A stretch of 64,000 nucleotides of DNA from Sandarakinorhabdus sp. AAP62. Lineage in GTDB: Bacteria; Pseudomonadota; Alphaproteobacteria; Sphingomonadales; Sphingomonadaceae. The notes below the pieces were generated by a model. The model was not told the origin of the DNA and did not search any database. It worked only from the letters and a program-made list of their open reading frames with translations. Numbering within the stretch: position 1 is the stretch's first letter; every line of letters starts with the position of its first letter. Made by a program: the position numbers and the translations under genes. Shown here in pieces: positions 25,701 through 32,946 of the stretch. The stretch lies in assembly GCF_000331225.1 (NCBI RefSeq), contig NZ_ANFY01000003.1, positions 62,001 through 126,000 of the forward strand, written 5' to 3'.

Positions 25701-26977
25701 CGGGTAAAGCTGTGCTTGATCGGGTGGCCGCCCTCCTGCTTGTTGATCGTCGGATCGGCGCTCTGGCTCTGCCCGTCACGGCCGGCGGCAGCATAGACCG
25801 ACGAATGCCGCACTTCGCGATCATTGGCATAGACGATGTGGCACGACCCGCAGCCCGAGGTGCGATAATCGCCGGGCTGATCATTGGTGCCCATGAACCA
25901 GGTGAAGGGATCGTTCAGCCTTGTCTTGTGGATGTTGATCACCGGCACCGCGATGCGCAGGCCGGTGCCAGGGCCACGGTTGGACTGGCGAATATCGGGC
26001 CGGCCGGGCTCTTCCAGGCGCTGGATGGAACCAAGGCTGTTGGGAAGGCCGATTTCCGGGAAAGTGGGGTTGATGTTGCGGCCGCCGCGTTCGAAGACGC
26101 GGAAGATGTCGCCGGGCGGGATCACCTGCCAGGCCGGCAGCGGAGCGAGGAAGGGCAGGCTGCCGCGCGCCTTTTCGGCTGCGCTGAGTGCCCCGACGCC
26201 GCCGGCACCAGGGCTGAACATCAGGCCGGGCAGGCTGTTGTCGTGGTGGGCGCCGCCACCCGCGTGGCCGGCCTTTTCGCCATGGCCTTCACCATGTTTC
26301 AGGCCGACCTCACCATGGCCCGATGCATCGCCATTCCACGCGCCCAGCATGGCACTGGCCTGACCGGGGCGGTAATAGGATTCGCCCAGCACATAATTCT
26401 TGTAGGGCAGGATGCCGTTGTTGTAGGCCGCGCCGCCGAACAGCATGGCGCCGGTGGCCATCAGGCTGCGCTCGGCGCGCTCGATGATTTCGAGGTGGCA
26501 GGAACCGCAGGCATCGCGCGCGGCGCGATAGTCTGACGGGTTCACGAAGCGGACGAATTCCGGCGATTCGCGGTTGAGCAGCGTGTAGCTGCGCTTTGGA
26601 TTGGCCGATGACGGGAAATGCCAGGCTTCCGGGAAGGTCGGCAGCACGTGGGCGTCGTCGCGCAGCTTGATGTAATTGGCGTCGGTCGCGGCCAGCGCTG
26701 CCGGAGCCACGATCTTTGCATCGCCGCCGTGGCAATCGGTGCAACCCAGCACCACCGATTTGGGCGCGTGCATCGTCGCTTCGTCGCTGGCGGTGTGGCA
26801 GCTGATGCAGCCTGCCGATTTGGCATCGGCCTGCGCCTGTGTCTGCCATTTCGGCGCCGGGCCGGCGTGGACGCGGGTGTAATCGCGCGCCACCGGTTTC
26901 TCGCCTTCCGACGCGCCAAGCGAGATACTCATGCCGACCAGCGGCACCACGAGGAGGAGCAGAAGGCGCTTCAGCAT
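22778..26977 (-). CDS. Decaheme c-type cytochrome with C-terminal LVIVD-type beta-propeller
   Basis: A 1399-residue exported protein. The signal peptide (MLKRLLLLLVVPLVGMSISLGA) has no lipobox. Ten CXXCH heme motifs start at residues 57, 79, 157, 376, 433, 620, 647, 764, 775 and 881; a His-rich low-complexity segment (GHGEVGLKHGEGHGEKAGHAGGGAHH) lies near 221-245. From about residue 990 the chain has no Cys pairs and consists of repeated blades such as EYLYVAEGKGGFVAYDIANL, AYVTTPRGVVVVNLDNPKAP and AYVAAKGEGLVIVDIKKPLAP, the LVIVD propeller pattern. Near the end RTARPALSVSKGLDR looks like a translated REP sequence. It starts one base after the barrel gene and is the last gene of the operon. 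Electron transfer is likely; partner and location are inferred. Confidence 0.9.
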   Translation of the reverse strand: MLKRLLLLLVVPLVGMSISLGASEGEKPVARDYTRVHAGPAPKWQTQAQADAKSAGCISCHTASDEATMHAPKSVVLGCTDCHGGDAKIVAPAALAATDANYIKLRDDAHVLPTFPEAWHFPSSANPKRSYTLLNRESPEFVRFVNPSDYRAARDACGSCHLEIIERAERSLMATGAMLFGGAAYNNGILPYKNYVLGESYYRPGQASAMLGAWNGDASGHGEVGLKHGEGHGEKAGHAGGGAHHDNSLPGLMFSPGAGGVGALSAAEKARGSLPFLAPLPAWQVIPPGDIFRVFERGGRNINPTFPEIGLPNSLGSIQRLEEPGRPDIRQSNRGPGTGLRIAVPVINIHKTRLNDPFTWFMGTNDQPGDYRTSGCGSCHIVYANDREVRHSSVYAAAGRDGQSQSADPTINKQEGGHPIKHSFTRAMPSSLCMNCHMHQPNMFVNTYYGYTMWDYESDAPRMWPGKDNPYPKPPGMSDADYDRLFKRQRYPTAAEVRETNERNPEAAAAHGSWSDLDFLRTVNDRNDKMKDTQFADYHGHGWNFRAVYKRDREGNLLDAGGNMATWGTDTAHIVDPNDPEKFRKAGQPQFTPPAATPGPGQPGKAVHLMDIHTEVGMQCADCHFAQDAHGNGFIHGEVANSVEIGCKDCHGTADAYPSLRTSNLAAPPPGTDLSIIRNPDGRLRFEWGVDAAGRRVLWQRSASDPKLVWRVKLVKDSVSRDHPDFNAKAARAKLMGTLASTGGAMNFGPGVGERAHKDDNMACFACHTSWTTSCGGCHLPIEANWKTKTHKYEEQETRNYATYNPQVARDEIFQLGRHQTSKGGIIAPIRSSSALILTSTNINRERIYVQQTPIAASGFSSQAFAPHFPHTVRTQETKTCTDCHVSDEDDNNAVLAQLTLQGTNFINFVGMHAFFGLDRAVEAVRVTEFGEPQAVFGSYLHRYAYPDFWKLHVEQNKRELINWNRGRIFDKKFSGETNPTEEIRNITQGASGEVRCIQNRGEYLYVAEGKGGFVAYDIANLSNKGVSERIVKSPFSALGHDAQVKTANATCMAIATTQSVSVPRNDKIVGEQEKRARGEPLADPLAGYNQEQKMHEIYRYAVVTDAVEGLVLVNVDTLTDGEPRNNFLRRTTLEGGKTAWNPDGVLNGARHVTLAGYMAYVTTPRGVVVVNLDNPKAPKLAAALPLNDARASAVQFRYLWVTTANGLEVFDIADLQRPVHHPEATLPIADARKFYLARTYAYVAAKGEGLVIVDIKKPLAPKLYQRFTANGTLNDAEDVVVASTNATLFAYVADGKNGVKVLQLTSPDSQPNFYGFSPKPMPELIAFTRTARPALSVSKGLDRDRAVDETGGQIAILGRLGSRPFNRKETEHFFIGENGQPYRVTDRVDMGAWSPLKK
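22955..22990. repeat. REP-derived segment inside the decaheme coding sequence
   Basis: The plus strand reads CCCCTTCGATACCGACAGCG followed by CCGGGCGGGCGG, close to the common sphingomonad REP core (CCCTTCGA, a short spacer, then CAGGGCGGGCGG). On the coding strand it gives ARPALSVSKG, a peptide seen when such repeats land in genes. It keeps the frame and lies between the last propeller blade and the C-terminus. Confidence 0.45.
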
Positions 26978-26978
26978 G

Positions 26979-28865
26979 TCAATAAGCCAGCACAGCGTTG
27001 AAAAGCACCGAATAATATGACCCGGTGCGCGGGGCGTTGGTGAACAGATCGCGGAAGCCCTCGCCGGGCTTCAGGAGCGCGCCCGACAGGCGGAACACGA
27101 GATTCTGGTTGAAATGCGGGCGATAGGTGGCCGCGGCTGAAAGGTCCCAGCCGATATCCTTGGGGATGCTGCCTTCCACGCGCAGCGCCTGCAGCGTGGC
27201 GGTGGTGGCAAACCACAGATGGTTCACATTGCCGCTGACGCGCAGTTCCGGCAGCACGTCGAAATCGGCGCCGCCGCCCAGCAACATGGTGCCGGGATTG
27301 GTGAAATTGGCCTGACCCTGTTCCTTGGACGAACGCAGATCGTTCAAGATACCGTTGCGACTGTTCACCGAGATGGCGCGGCCGCCGCCGGCAAAGGGGA
27401 TGGTCTGGCGGATCCAGTAGCTGGTGTCGGAACCGGCGAATTGCGGGTTTTCGAAGATCGCCGAATAGCCGCTGTCGGTATCGTCATAGGGGTTGGAATC
27501 GCCGCTGGCGAACAGGGCGGAGCCGCGCACCCGCACCCAGCCCCGGTCATAGCTGGGCTCGAACGCAGCAAACCAGCTGCTGATCTTCGCGCGCCGGTCG
27601 GTGAAGATGTTGTTGCGGTTGGTGCCGGTGGCATAGGTGCCGCTGAAGGTCAGGTTCAGCCGGCCGATGTGGCCATCGGCGTTGTAGCTGAGATAGACGA
27701 CATCATAGCTGCGACCACGTAATGTGCCGAGCAGCGCCGGCCGCACCGGGAAACCGTTGGTATCGACCTGCACATCACTGCGCTCGCGGTTGGCGTTCCA
27801 CATCACGCTGACCTGGCTGGTCATGCCCGGTACCGGAACATCCTGGCGGTAGAGATTGGCGACGACCACGAAATCGTCGCGCGGGCGGCGCAGGATCGCG
27901 TTGAGGCCGGAGTTCGAATCCTTTTCCAGCCGCCAGAAGGCAGCGAGATTATATTGCACCCGGTTGTTGTCGCGGTTGCCGAACAGGCGGACGCCGAGCT
28001 GGTTGTCCTGGAACAGGAAGCCGCGGAAATCGCTGGAGAAGGGCTGGATGCCGATGCGCAGCGAATCGAAATCATAGCGGTCCGACGTGTTGCGCAGGTG
28101 ATAATCGAGGAACAATTCCTGCACGCCCACGAAGGCATCGGTGCGCAGCGTGCGCTTCGACGGCAGCACGGAAAGCACCCGGCGTTCCGGCACGTCGACA
28201 TGGTTCATGTTGAAAGCGATGGCGGCGCGCAGTTCATATTCCGGCGGCTTGAAGGCGGTTGAACCCTTGGTCAGCGCGGCGCCAACAATGAAGGTCTGCG
28301 CGAACACTTCGCTATACTGGCGGCCGAAGACATCGTTGTTGCCCGGCCGATCCGTGGTCTGCACGCCCACCGGGATCGGGAAGCTGCGCGGCTCGGCCAG
28401 CGTGTCGGAAATCGCGGTCAGCTGCACGAACAGATCATGGGTGCCGCAGATCGGCCGGTCACCCTTCAGCGTGTTCTGGTTGTACGGGTCTTTCCAGTTG
28501 GATTTCACCAGCCCCAGTGTCTCGATCAGGCGCCAGCGATCCGGCACCGGCAGGTGATCACTGGGGAAATCACCCTGTTTCGGCCAAGCGACCGCGCCCT
28601 GATTGGCCTGCACCACCGGGTCCCAGGTCTTGGGGCCGCCAAAGCCGGGCACACGCCGGCCTTCCAGCGGGGCAGCGTTCGGATCAGCGGGGCCGGCTTC
28701 CGGCTCGGCGGGCAGGCGCTCCTTGGGTGGCTCCACCTTGGCATAACAGTCAAACCATTTGCCGAACGGCTTGGCGATGGCCGGCGCAGCGGTGGCCAGC
28801 AGCGGCAAGATCAGCAGCGCCCGCGCCGACACCCCTGCCGCGATGCGGGCGCGCCTGTGCGTCAC
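26979..28865 (-). CDS. Large outer-membrane beta-barrel protein of the cytochrome operon
   Basis: A 628-residue exported protein. A Sec signal peptide (LLILPLLATAAPAIA) precedes a Pro-rich N-terminal region with two cysteines (DCYAK and PICGTHD) that are not heme motifs. From about residue 150 on it shows alternating amphipathic strands rich in Tyr, Phe, Asn and Asp (YELRAAIAFNMNHV, AFVGVQELFLDYHLR, VQYNLAAFWRLEKDS, YDVVYLSYNADGHI). It ends in VLFNAVLAY with a terminal aromatic residue, the usual barrel insertion signal. Its size is in the range of MtrB/PioB-type porins, but I cannot assign it to that family by eye. It overlaps the pentaheme gene by 4 bp and lies one base before the decaheme gene, which argues for a porin-cytochrome complex. 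Confidence 0.8.
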   Translation of the reverse strand: MTHRRARIAAGVSARALLILPLLATAAPAIAKPFGKWFDCYAKVEPPKERLPAEPEAGPADPNAAPLEGRRVPGFGGPKTWDPVVQANQGAVAWPKQGDFPSDHLPVPDRWRLIETLGLVKSNWKDPYNQNTLKGDRPICGTHDLFVQLTAISDTLAEPRSFPIPVGVQTTDRPGNNDVFGRQYSEVFAQTFIVGAALTKGSTAFKPPEYELRAAIAFNMNHVDVPERRVLSVLPSKRTLRTDAFVGVQELFLDYHLRNTSDRYDFDSLRIGIQPFSSDFRGFLFQDNQLGVRLFGNRDNNRVQYNLAAFWRLEKDSNSGLNAILRRPRDDFVVVANLYRQDVPVPGMTSQVSVMWNANRERSDVQVDTNGFPVRPALLGTLRGRSYDVVYLSYNADGHIGRLNLTFSGTYATGTNRNNIFTDRRAKISSWFAAFEPSYDRGWVRVRGSALFASGDSNPYDDTDSGYSAIFENPQFAGSDTSYWIRQTIPFAGGGRAISVNSRNGILNDLRSSKEQGQANFTNPGTMLLGGGADFDVLPELRVSGNVNHLWFATTATLQALRVEGSIPKDIGWDLSAAATYRPHFNQNLVFRLSGALLKPGEGFRDLFTNAPRTGSYYSVLFNAVLAY

Positions 28866-30211
28866 TTCAGGCCCCGAACCCGGCCGGCAACCTGTGCCAG
28901 CGTTGCCCGGAACGCCGCCGGATCCCAGCGGTTGGCATCGCGGGCCTGGGCATAGGCGCGATCCAGGTCGGGGCGCAGCGACATTGCCGCGCCGCGATCA
29001 ACCTGGCCAGCCGTCACCAGCGCCGAAAGCAGCGTGTCTGCCGCCATCACTGCCTGCGCGCCGCCCTGATAATCGGTGTAGGCCGCCGCATTGCCGATCA
29101 GCACGGCATCGATCAGCGCAAAGGTCTGCGCCCGGTCGAAACTGGTGCCGGCAAAGCGCCGGGCCAGCGTTGCCGCCGTGGCCTTCAGCGCTGCCGCCGC
29201 CTTCAGGGCGCCGGCCCGGTCACCGCCCAGCGCGGTGTGGAACGCCCGGCTCTGGCTGTCGAAGCTGCGCGCCACGTCCGGCGCGGCAATGCGCGCGGCG
29301 GCCGCCAGCATGATCATCTGTTCGTCGTTCCACACCGGCTGGCCGGGCGGAATCGGCCGCCAGCCGTTGGTGCGCGCCACGATCTGCGCGGCAGGATCAT
29401 CGCTGAAGGTGCGGTGGCAGCTGCGGCAATCATAGAAATAATAATCCGGACCGGTCACGCGCGCCGAAGCGGCAGGCAGCAGCGACAGCGCCCGCTCCAC
29501 CGCCAAGGCCTGGCCCACGGCCCAGGTCTTCACGCCGCCGGCGACACCTTTGCGCGCGGCATAATCGGCGTCTTCGTCATGGTGGCGCTGCAGGGAGGTG
29601 AACAGATCAAGTTCGAAGGCCACGCGCGGGTGACCGGCAGCCATGATGCGGTGGAAGACGAACTGGCCCGGCTTGTCCGAACCGAAATGGCAATCGAGGC
29701 ACACGCTGGCGCGCACCGCCGGATCGTTCACCGCCCACATGCCCTTGGCGACATTGTCGGCATGGCTGGCGTTCACGCTGGCGTGGCTGGCCAGCCAACG
29801 ATCGGAACCGCCATGGCAGGCTTCACAGCCCACGCCATCTGATTGCTGCCATTTCGGCCCGCGCACCGGCGCCGGATCGCCGTGGCAGCTGATACATTCC
29901 CTGGAGGTCGCGACATTGGCGATGCCCAACCGCCGGCCGATGGCCTGGGCGCGCGGCTCGTTCAGCACTTTCCACGCCCGGCTGTGCACGCCGGTCAGGC
30001 TGGCCGGATCAGACCAGCTGATCACCTCGTTCTGGCGAACACGAGGCCCGGTGGCTTCCTGGCGGCCATGGCAGGTGGAACCGGCGCAACTGGCGACGCC
30101 CTGGTGCACGGCCCGATCAACCGGAGCAGCGGAAACGGCAGGTTCAATCCCGAAGGCGGCAAATACAGACGCAATTGCCGTGATTCGCAGCCAGGAGAGG
30201 GCAAAGCCCAT
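28862..30211 (-). CDS. Pentaheme c-type cytochrome (cytochrome c-554-like)
   Basis: About 449 residues from the ATG at 30211, chosen because it gives a compact signal peptide (MGFALSWLRITAIASVFAAF... cut near VSA). GTG codons at 30256 and 30280 are in frame and would only lengthen the N-terminus. Heme sites are one CX4CH (CAGSTCH, residue 42) and four CXXCH (106, 129, 171, 262). The first half resembles the cytochrome c-554 family; the second half (from about 280) is Ala-rich helical without hemes. As the first gene of the operon, overlapping the barrel gene by 4 bp, it is the natural periplasmic electron carrier to the barrel and decaheme proteins. Confidence 0.85.
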   Translation of the reverse strand: MGFALSWLRITAIASVFAAFGIEPAVSAAPVDRAVHQGVASCAGSTCHGRQEATGPRVRQNEVISWSDPASLTGVHSRAWKVLNEPRAQAIGRRLGIANVATSRECISCHGDPAPVRGPKWQQSDGVGCEACHGGSDRWLASHASVNASHADNVAKGMWAVNDPAVRASVCLDCHFGSDKPGQFVFHRIMAAGHPRVAFELDLFTSLQRHHDEDADYAARKGVAGGVKTWAVGQALAVERALSLLPAASARVTGPDYYFYDCRSCHRTFSDDPAAQIVARTNGWRPIPPGQPVWNDEQMIMLAAAARIAAPDVARSFDSQSRAFHTALGGDRAGALKAAAALKATAATLARRFAGTSFDRAQTFALIDAVLIGNAAAYTDYQGGAQAVMAADTLLSALVTAGQVDRGAAMSLRPDLDRAYAQARDANRWDPAAFRATLAQVAGRVRGLK

Positions 30212-30280
30212 CCATGCTGTGAAAGCGCTGCTATTCCCCGTTGCTAGCGGCTGCACTGTCCATTCCCCCCGGTGCGCCAC

Positions 30281-30485
30281 AAAGTATCAAACTGCTGACA
30301 ACATGCAAGCAATTGTGGCGATTTGCGGCCAAATTCGGCGACAGCACGCTTTTCTGGCCATCGCCCATTGCAGCCATGGCCCGCCTGTGATTACTTCCCC
30401 AGTGATTTGAAGGAGGGAGCGCGGGAATCGCCGCATCGGCCCAGCAGAGGCCAGCCCTTCCTGCCACAATCTGGGGAGTGACCAA
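30281..30485. promoter_or_regulatory. Divergent promoter region, cytochrome operon / LuxR-type regulator
   Basis: A 205-bp non-coding stretch, less GC-rich than its surroundings, between the two divergent genes. It contains an inverted repeat ATTTG-CGGC-CAAAT at 30321-30334 that could be an operator. A ribosome site candidate, CTGGGGAGTG, lies before the regulator ATG at 30486. No promoter was assigned with confidence. Confidence 0.5.
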
Positions 30486-31256
30486 ATGGACCTGTCAGCC
30501 AGTCTCGCCGCCGTTTCCGTCCGCTGCATGGCCGATGTCCGCCATGCCGCCGAAGCGATGCGCGATATCGTCCTGGAGTGTACCGGCCTGCATGTCATCG
30601 CGGTGGACAATATCGCCTCCAAGGCGCCGATGGAGGATGCCGACGGCAATATCCTCGCCCCTGACGTGTTCGGCTGGACTGGCGAGAACGAGCATTGGTG
30701 GAAGGATTCGAAACTGGCGCTGTCGTCGCCGCTGCCGCGCGCCTGCCGCTATGAATCCGAAGTCTTCTGGGCCAACGCCACCGGCTTCTTCACCCGCCAG
30801 CCCAATCCCTATCTTGATGAAATGAGTCTCGACAATTTCGAGAAGCGGGCGCTCACCAAGGCCTCCATCGTGGTGCCGGTGCATCTGCCCTTCGGCCAGA
30901 TCGGTGCCGTCTGTTTTGTCAGCCGCGACCCGGAACGCGCTGATCTGTCGGCCGAATATGAGGAATGGGCCGATCGCCTTGCCCTGATGTCGCACCGCTT
31001 CCTCGCCGGCTATGTGAAGGCGCACCGCACCCGGCGCTGGCTGCCGGGCGATTGCCAGCTCACCAAGCGCGAAGTGGAATGTCTGCGCTGGGCCAGCATC
31101 GGCAAGACCGACAAGGAAATCAGCCTGATCCTGTCGCGCAGCCATGCCACCGTGCGTTTCCACATCCAGAACGCCGGCGAGAAGCTGAACGCCGTCAACC
31201 GCAGCCAGACCATCTTCAAGGCAGCGCAGCTCGGCTATCTGGGCGCCGCTGCCTAA
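30486..31256 (+). CDS. LuxR-family transcriptional regulator
   Basis: 256 residues. The C-terminal 65 residues are a LuxR/GerE helix-turn-helix: LTKREVECLRWASIGKTDKEI, then SRSHATVRFHIQNAGEKLNAVNRSQTIFKAAQLGYL. The N-terminal domain (about residues 20-170) has the layout of an autoinducer-binding fold, with two closely spaced Trp residues (ENEHWWKDS) and SIVVPVHLPFGQIGAVCFVSRD. No LuxI-type synthase is in the window, so it may be an orphan sensing another ligand. It is divergent from the pentaheme-barrel-decaheme operon and is the obvious candidate regulator of it. Confidence 0.85.
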   Translation: MDLSASLAAVSVRCMADVRHAAEAMRDIVLECTGLHVIAVDNIASKAPMEDADGNILAPDVFGWTGENEHWWKDSKLALSSPLPRACRYESEVFWANATGFFTRQPNPYLDEMSLDNFEKRALTKASIVVPVHLPFGQIGAVCFVSRDPERADLSAEYEEWADRLALMSHRFLAGYVKAHRTRRWLPGDCQLTKREVECLRWASIGKTDKEISLILSRSHATVRFHIQNAGEKLNAVNRSQTIFKAAQLGYLGAAA

Positions 31257-31305
31257 ACGCATTCCGTTCATGGCGCGTGAAGCCGCCGCCCGCTATGGCG
31301 GGGGG

Positions 31306-31890
31306 ATGAAACACGCTCTTGCGCTCCTGCTGCTGGCAGCCACCCCGGCCAGCGCCACCAGTCTGGCTGATGTTGCCGTCTCGCTAAAGGGCACCACCAG
31401 CCTGGCCGCCGATTTCACCCAGGCCGGTGCCGATGGCCGCGTGCTGGCCGGCAAATTGTGGCTGGCTCGTCCCGGCAAGGTGCGGTTCCAGTATGACACG
31501 GCGAAAATGCTGCTGGTCGGCAATGGCCGCACGCTGTCCTTTGTCGATTACGAGGTGCGGCAGGTCAGCCAATGGCCAGTGCGCCGCACGCCGCTGCAGA
31601 TATTGCTCGCCGCCGAGCCTGATCTGGCCCCCATCGCCCGCATCGTCGCCGATTCGCCCGACGGCGTGGAAGTGGCGGCGCGCGATCCCAAGCGCCCCGA
31701 ATTCGGCACGCTCTCCATCCGCTTCGTGCGATCGCCGGGCGCGCCCGGCGGCCTCGCCCTCGCCGGCTGGACGGCTCTGGACGCCCAGGGTGGGCGCAGC
31801 GAGGTACGGCTGAGCAATGTGCGCTATGGCGCCAGCATGGCCGGCGTGTCGTTCGGCTTCACCGATCCACGCCGCGACGGGCCGCGATAG
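31306..31890 (+). CDS. lolA: Outer-membrane lipoprotein carrier protein LolA
   Basis: A 194-residue periplasmic chaperone moving lipoproteins from the inner to the outer membrane. Signal peptide MKHALALLLLAATPASA, then the LolA pattern: TSLAADFTQAGADGRVLAGKLWLARPGKVRFQYD, a VGNGRTLSFVDYEVRQVSQWPV block, the central ADSPDGVEVAARDPKRPEFGTLSIRF and a final beta segment. Start at 31306 after GGGGG; the 31270 frame adds a non-signal extension. It is about 50 nt downstream of the regulator and could be read through from it. Confidence 0.88.
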   Translation: MKHALALLLLAATPASATSLADVAVSLKGTTSLAADFTQAGADGRVLAGKLWLARPGKVRFQYDTAKMLLVGNGRTLSFVDYEVRQVSQWPVRRTPLQILLAAEPDLAPIARIVADSPDGVEVAARDPKRPEFGTLSIRFVRSPGAPGGLALAGWTALDAQGGRSEVRLSNVRYGASMAGVSFGFTDPRRDGPR

Positions 31891-32060
31891 GCCGCTTTTG
31901 CGCAGCTGAACCTGCAAGACGATTCCTGTTCAGCTTGGGGCAAGGTCGACTCGCTCATAAGGGTTTGATCAGGCGGTTGTCGCTGCTGGGTTTGCCCCCT
32001 GTTGACCGGTAGCGATATGGATTCAAACACCCCGCCTGGTTGCGTGACGAGCGCAGACAA

Positions 32061-32094
32061 GACCCCTGGCACCACGCCCCCGGTGCCAGGGGTC
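32061..32094. repeat. 13-bp perfect hairpin in the lolA-xth gap
   Basis: GACCCCTGGCACC and its exact complement are separated by 8 nt. There is no T-run on either side, so a plain intrinsic terminator is doubtful. Short hairpins with this sequence style occur at ends of REP-associated elements, but no partner is visible. The rest of the 31891-32157 gap holds nothing I can identify. Confidence 0.6.
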
Positions 32095-32157
32095 AACTGC
32101 ATCTGGCCCCTCACTCCGGCAGGTGACGCGCGCCGCGGCTTCGCCTAAACCCGTCCC

Positions 32158-32946
32158 ATGTCTCTCCGTATCGCCACCTGGAACATCAACAGCGTTCGCG
32201 CCCGTGCCGACATCGTCGAGCAGTTCCTGCGCGACCATCAGCCCGATGTGCTGTGCCTGCAGGAAACCAAGGTCGCCAACGACATCTTCCCGCACGGCCT
32301 GTTCGAACAGCTGGGCTACACGCACCGCATCCTGAATGGCCAGCGCATGCACCATGGCGTCGCCACCATTGCCCGCGTGCCGCTCGATGGCGCCTGGCGC
32401 TATGACTGGCAGGACAATGGCGAGGCCCGCCATATCGGCGTGCGCCTGCCTGGCGGCATATTGCTCGAGAATGTCTATGTGCCGGCCGGCGGCGACGTGC
32501 CCGATCGCGAGCTGAACCCCAAGTTCGGCCAGAAGATGGACTTCATCGAACGCATGACCCGCTGGTCGGAAGGGCTGAAGGAACCCGCCGTCATCGTCGG
32601 CGATTTCAACGTCGCGCCGCTGGAATGCGATGTGTGGAACCACAAGGCGCTGCTCGATGTCGTCAGCCACACGCCAATGGAAGTCGATGCGCTCAGCGCC
32701 CTGCAGCAGAGCCACGATTGGGTGGACCTTGGCCGCCACTTCAATCCGGCGCCAGAGAAATTCTTCACCTGGTGGAGTTATCGCAACGTCGATTGGCGCC
32801 TGTCCGATCGCGGCCGGCGGCTCGATCACATCTGGGCCTCACCCAGCGTTGCCAAACAGGCTACCGGCTTCGAAGCCATCCGCGACGCCCGCGACTGGGG
32901 CAAGCCATCCGATCACATCCCGCAGATCGTGACGCTGGACCTGTGA
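32158..32946 (+). CDS. xth: Exodeoxyribonuclease III (AP endonuclease, EEP fold)
   Basis: A 262-residue base-excision-repair enzyme that cleaves 5' of abasic sites and degrades 3' ends. Motifs: RIATWNINSVRAR at the start, CLQETKVAND with the metal-binding Glu, VYVPAGGDV, the catalytic GDFNVAPLECDVWN, FTWWSYRN with DWRLSDRGRRLDHIWAS, and the final catalytic His in KPSDHIPQI. Its TGA overlaps the GTG of ribA (GTGA), coupling the two genes. Confidence 0.95.
   Translation: MSLRIATWNINSVRARADIVEQFLRDHQPDVLCLQETKVANDIFPHGLFEQLGYTHRILNGQRMHHGVATIARVPLDGAWRYDWQDNGEARHIGVRLPGGILLENVYVPAGGDVPDRELNPKFGQKMDFIERMTRWSEGLKEPAVIVGDFNVAPLECDVWNHKALLDVVSHTPMEVDALSALQQSHDWVDLGRHFNPAPEKFFTWWSYRNVDWRLSDRGRRLDHIWASPSVAKQATGFEAIRDARDWGKPSDHIPQIVTLDL

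Noticed and set aside
25025-26536. A 503-codon plus-strand frame
   Set aside because: Antisense to the decaheme cytochrome, whose heme motifs are unambiguous.
26979-28865. The two cysteines near the N-terminus of the barrel protein as a heme site
   Set aside because: They are far apart and lack the CXXCH spacing.
32061-32094. Hairpin as terminator of lolA
   Set aside because: It is 170 bp beyond the lolA stop and has no T-tract; kept only as a hairpin.
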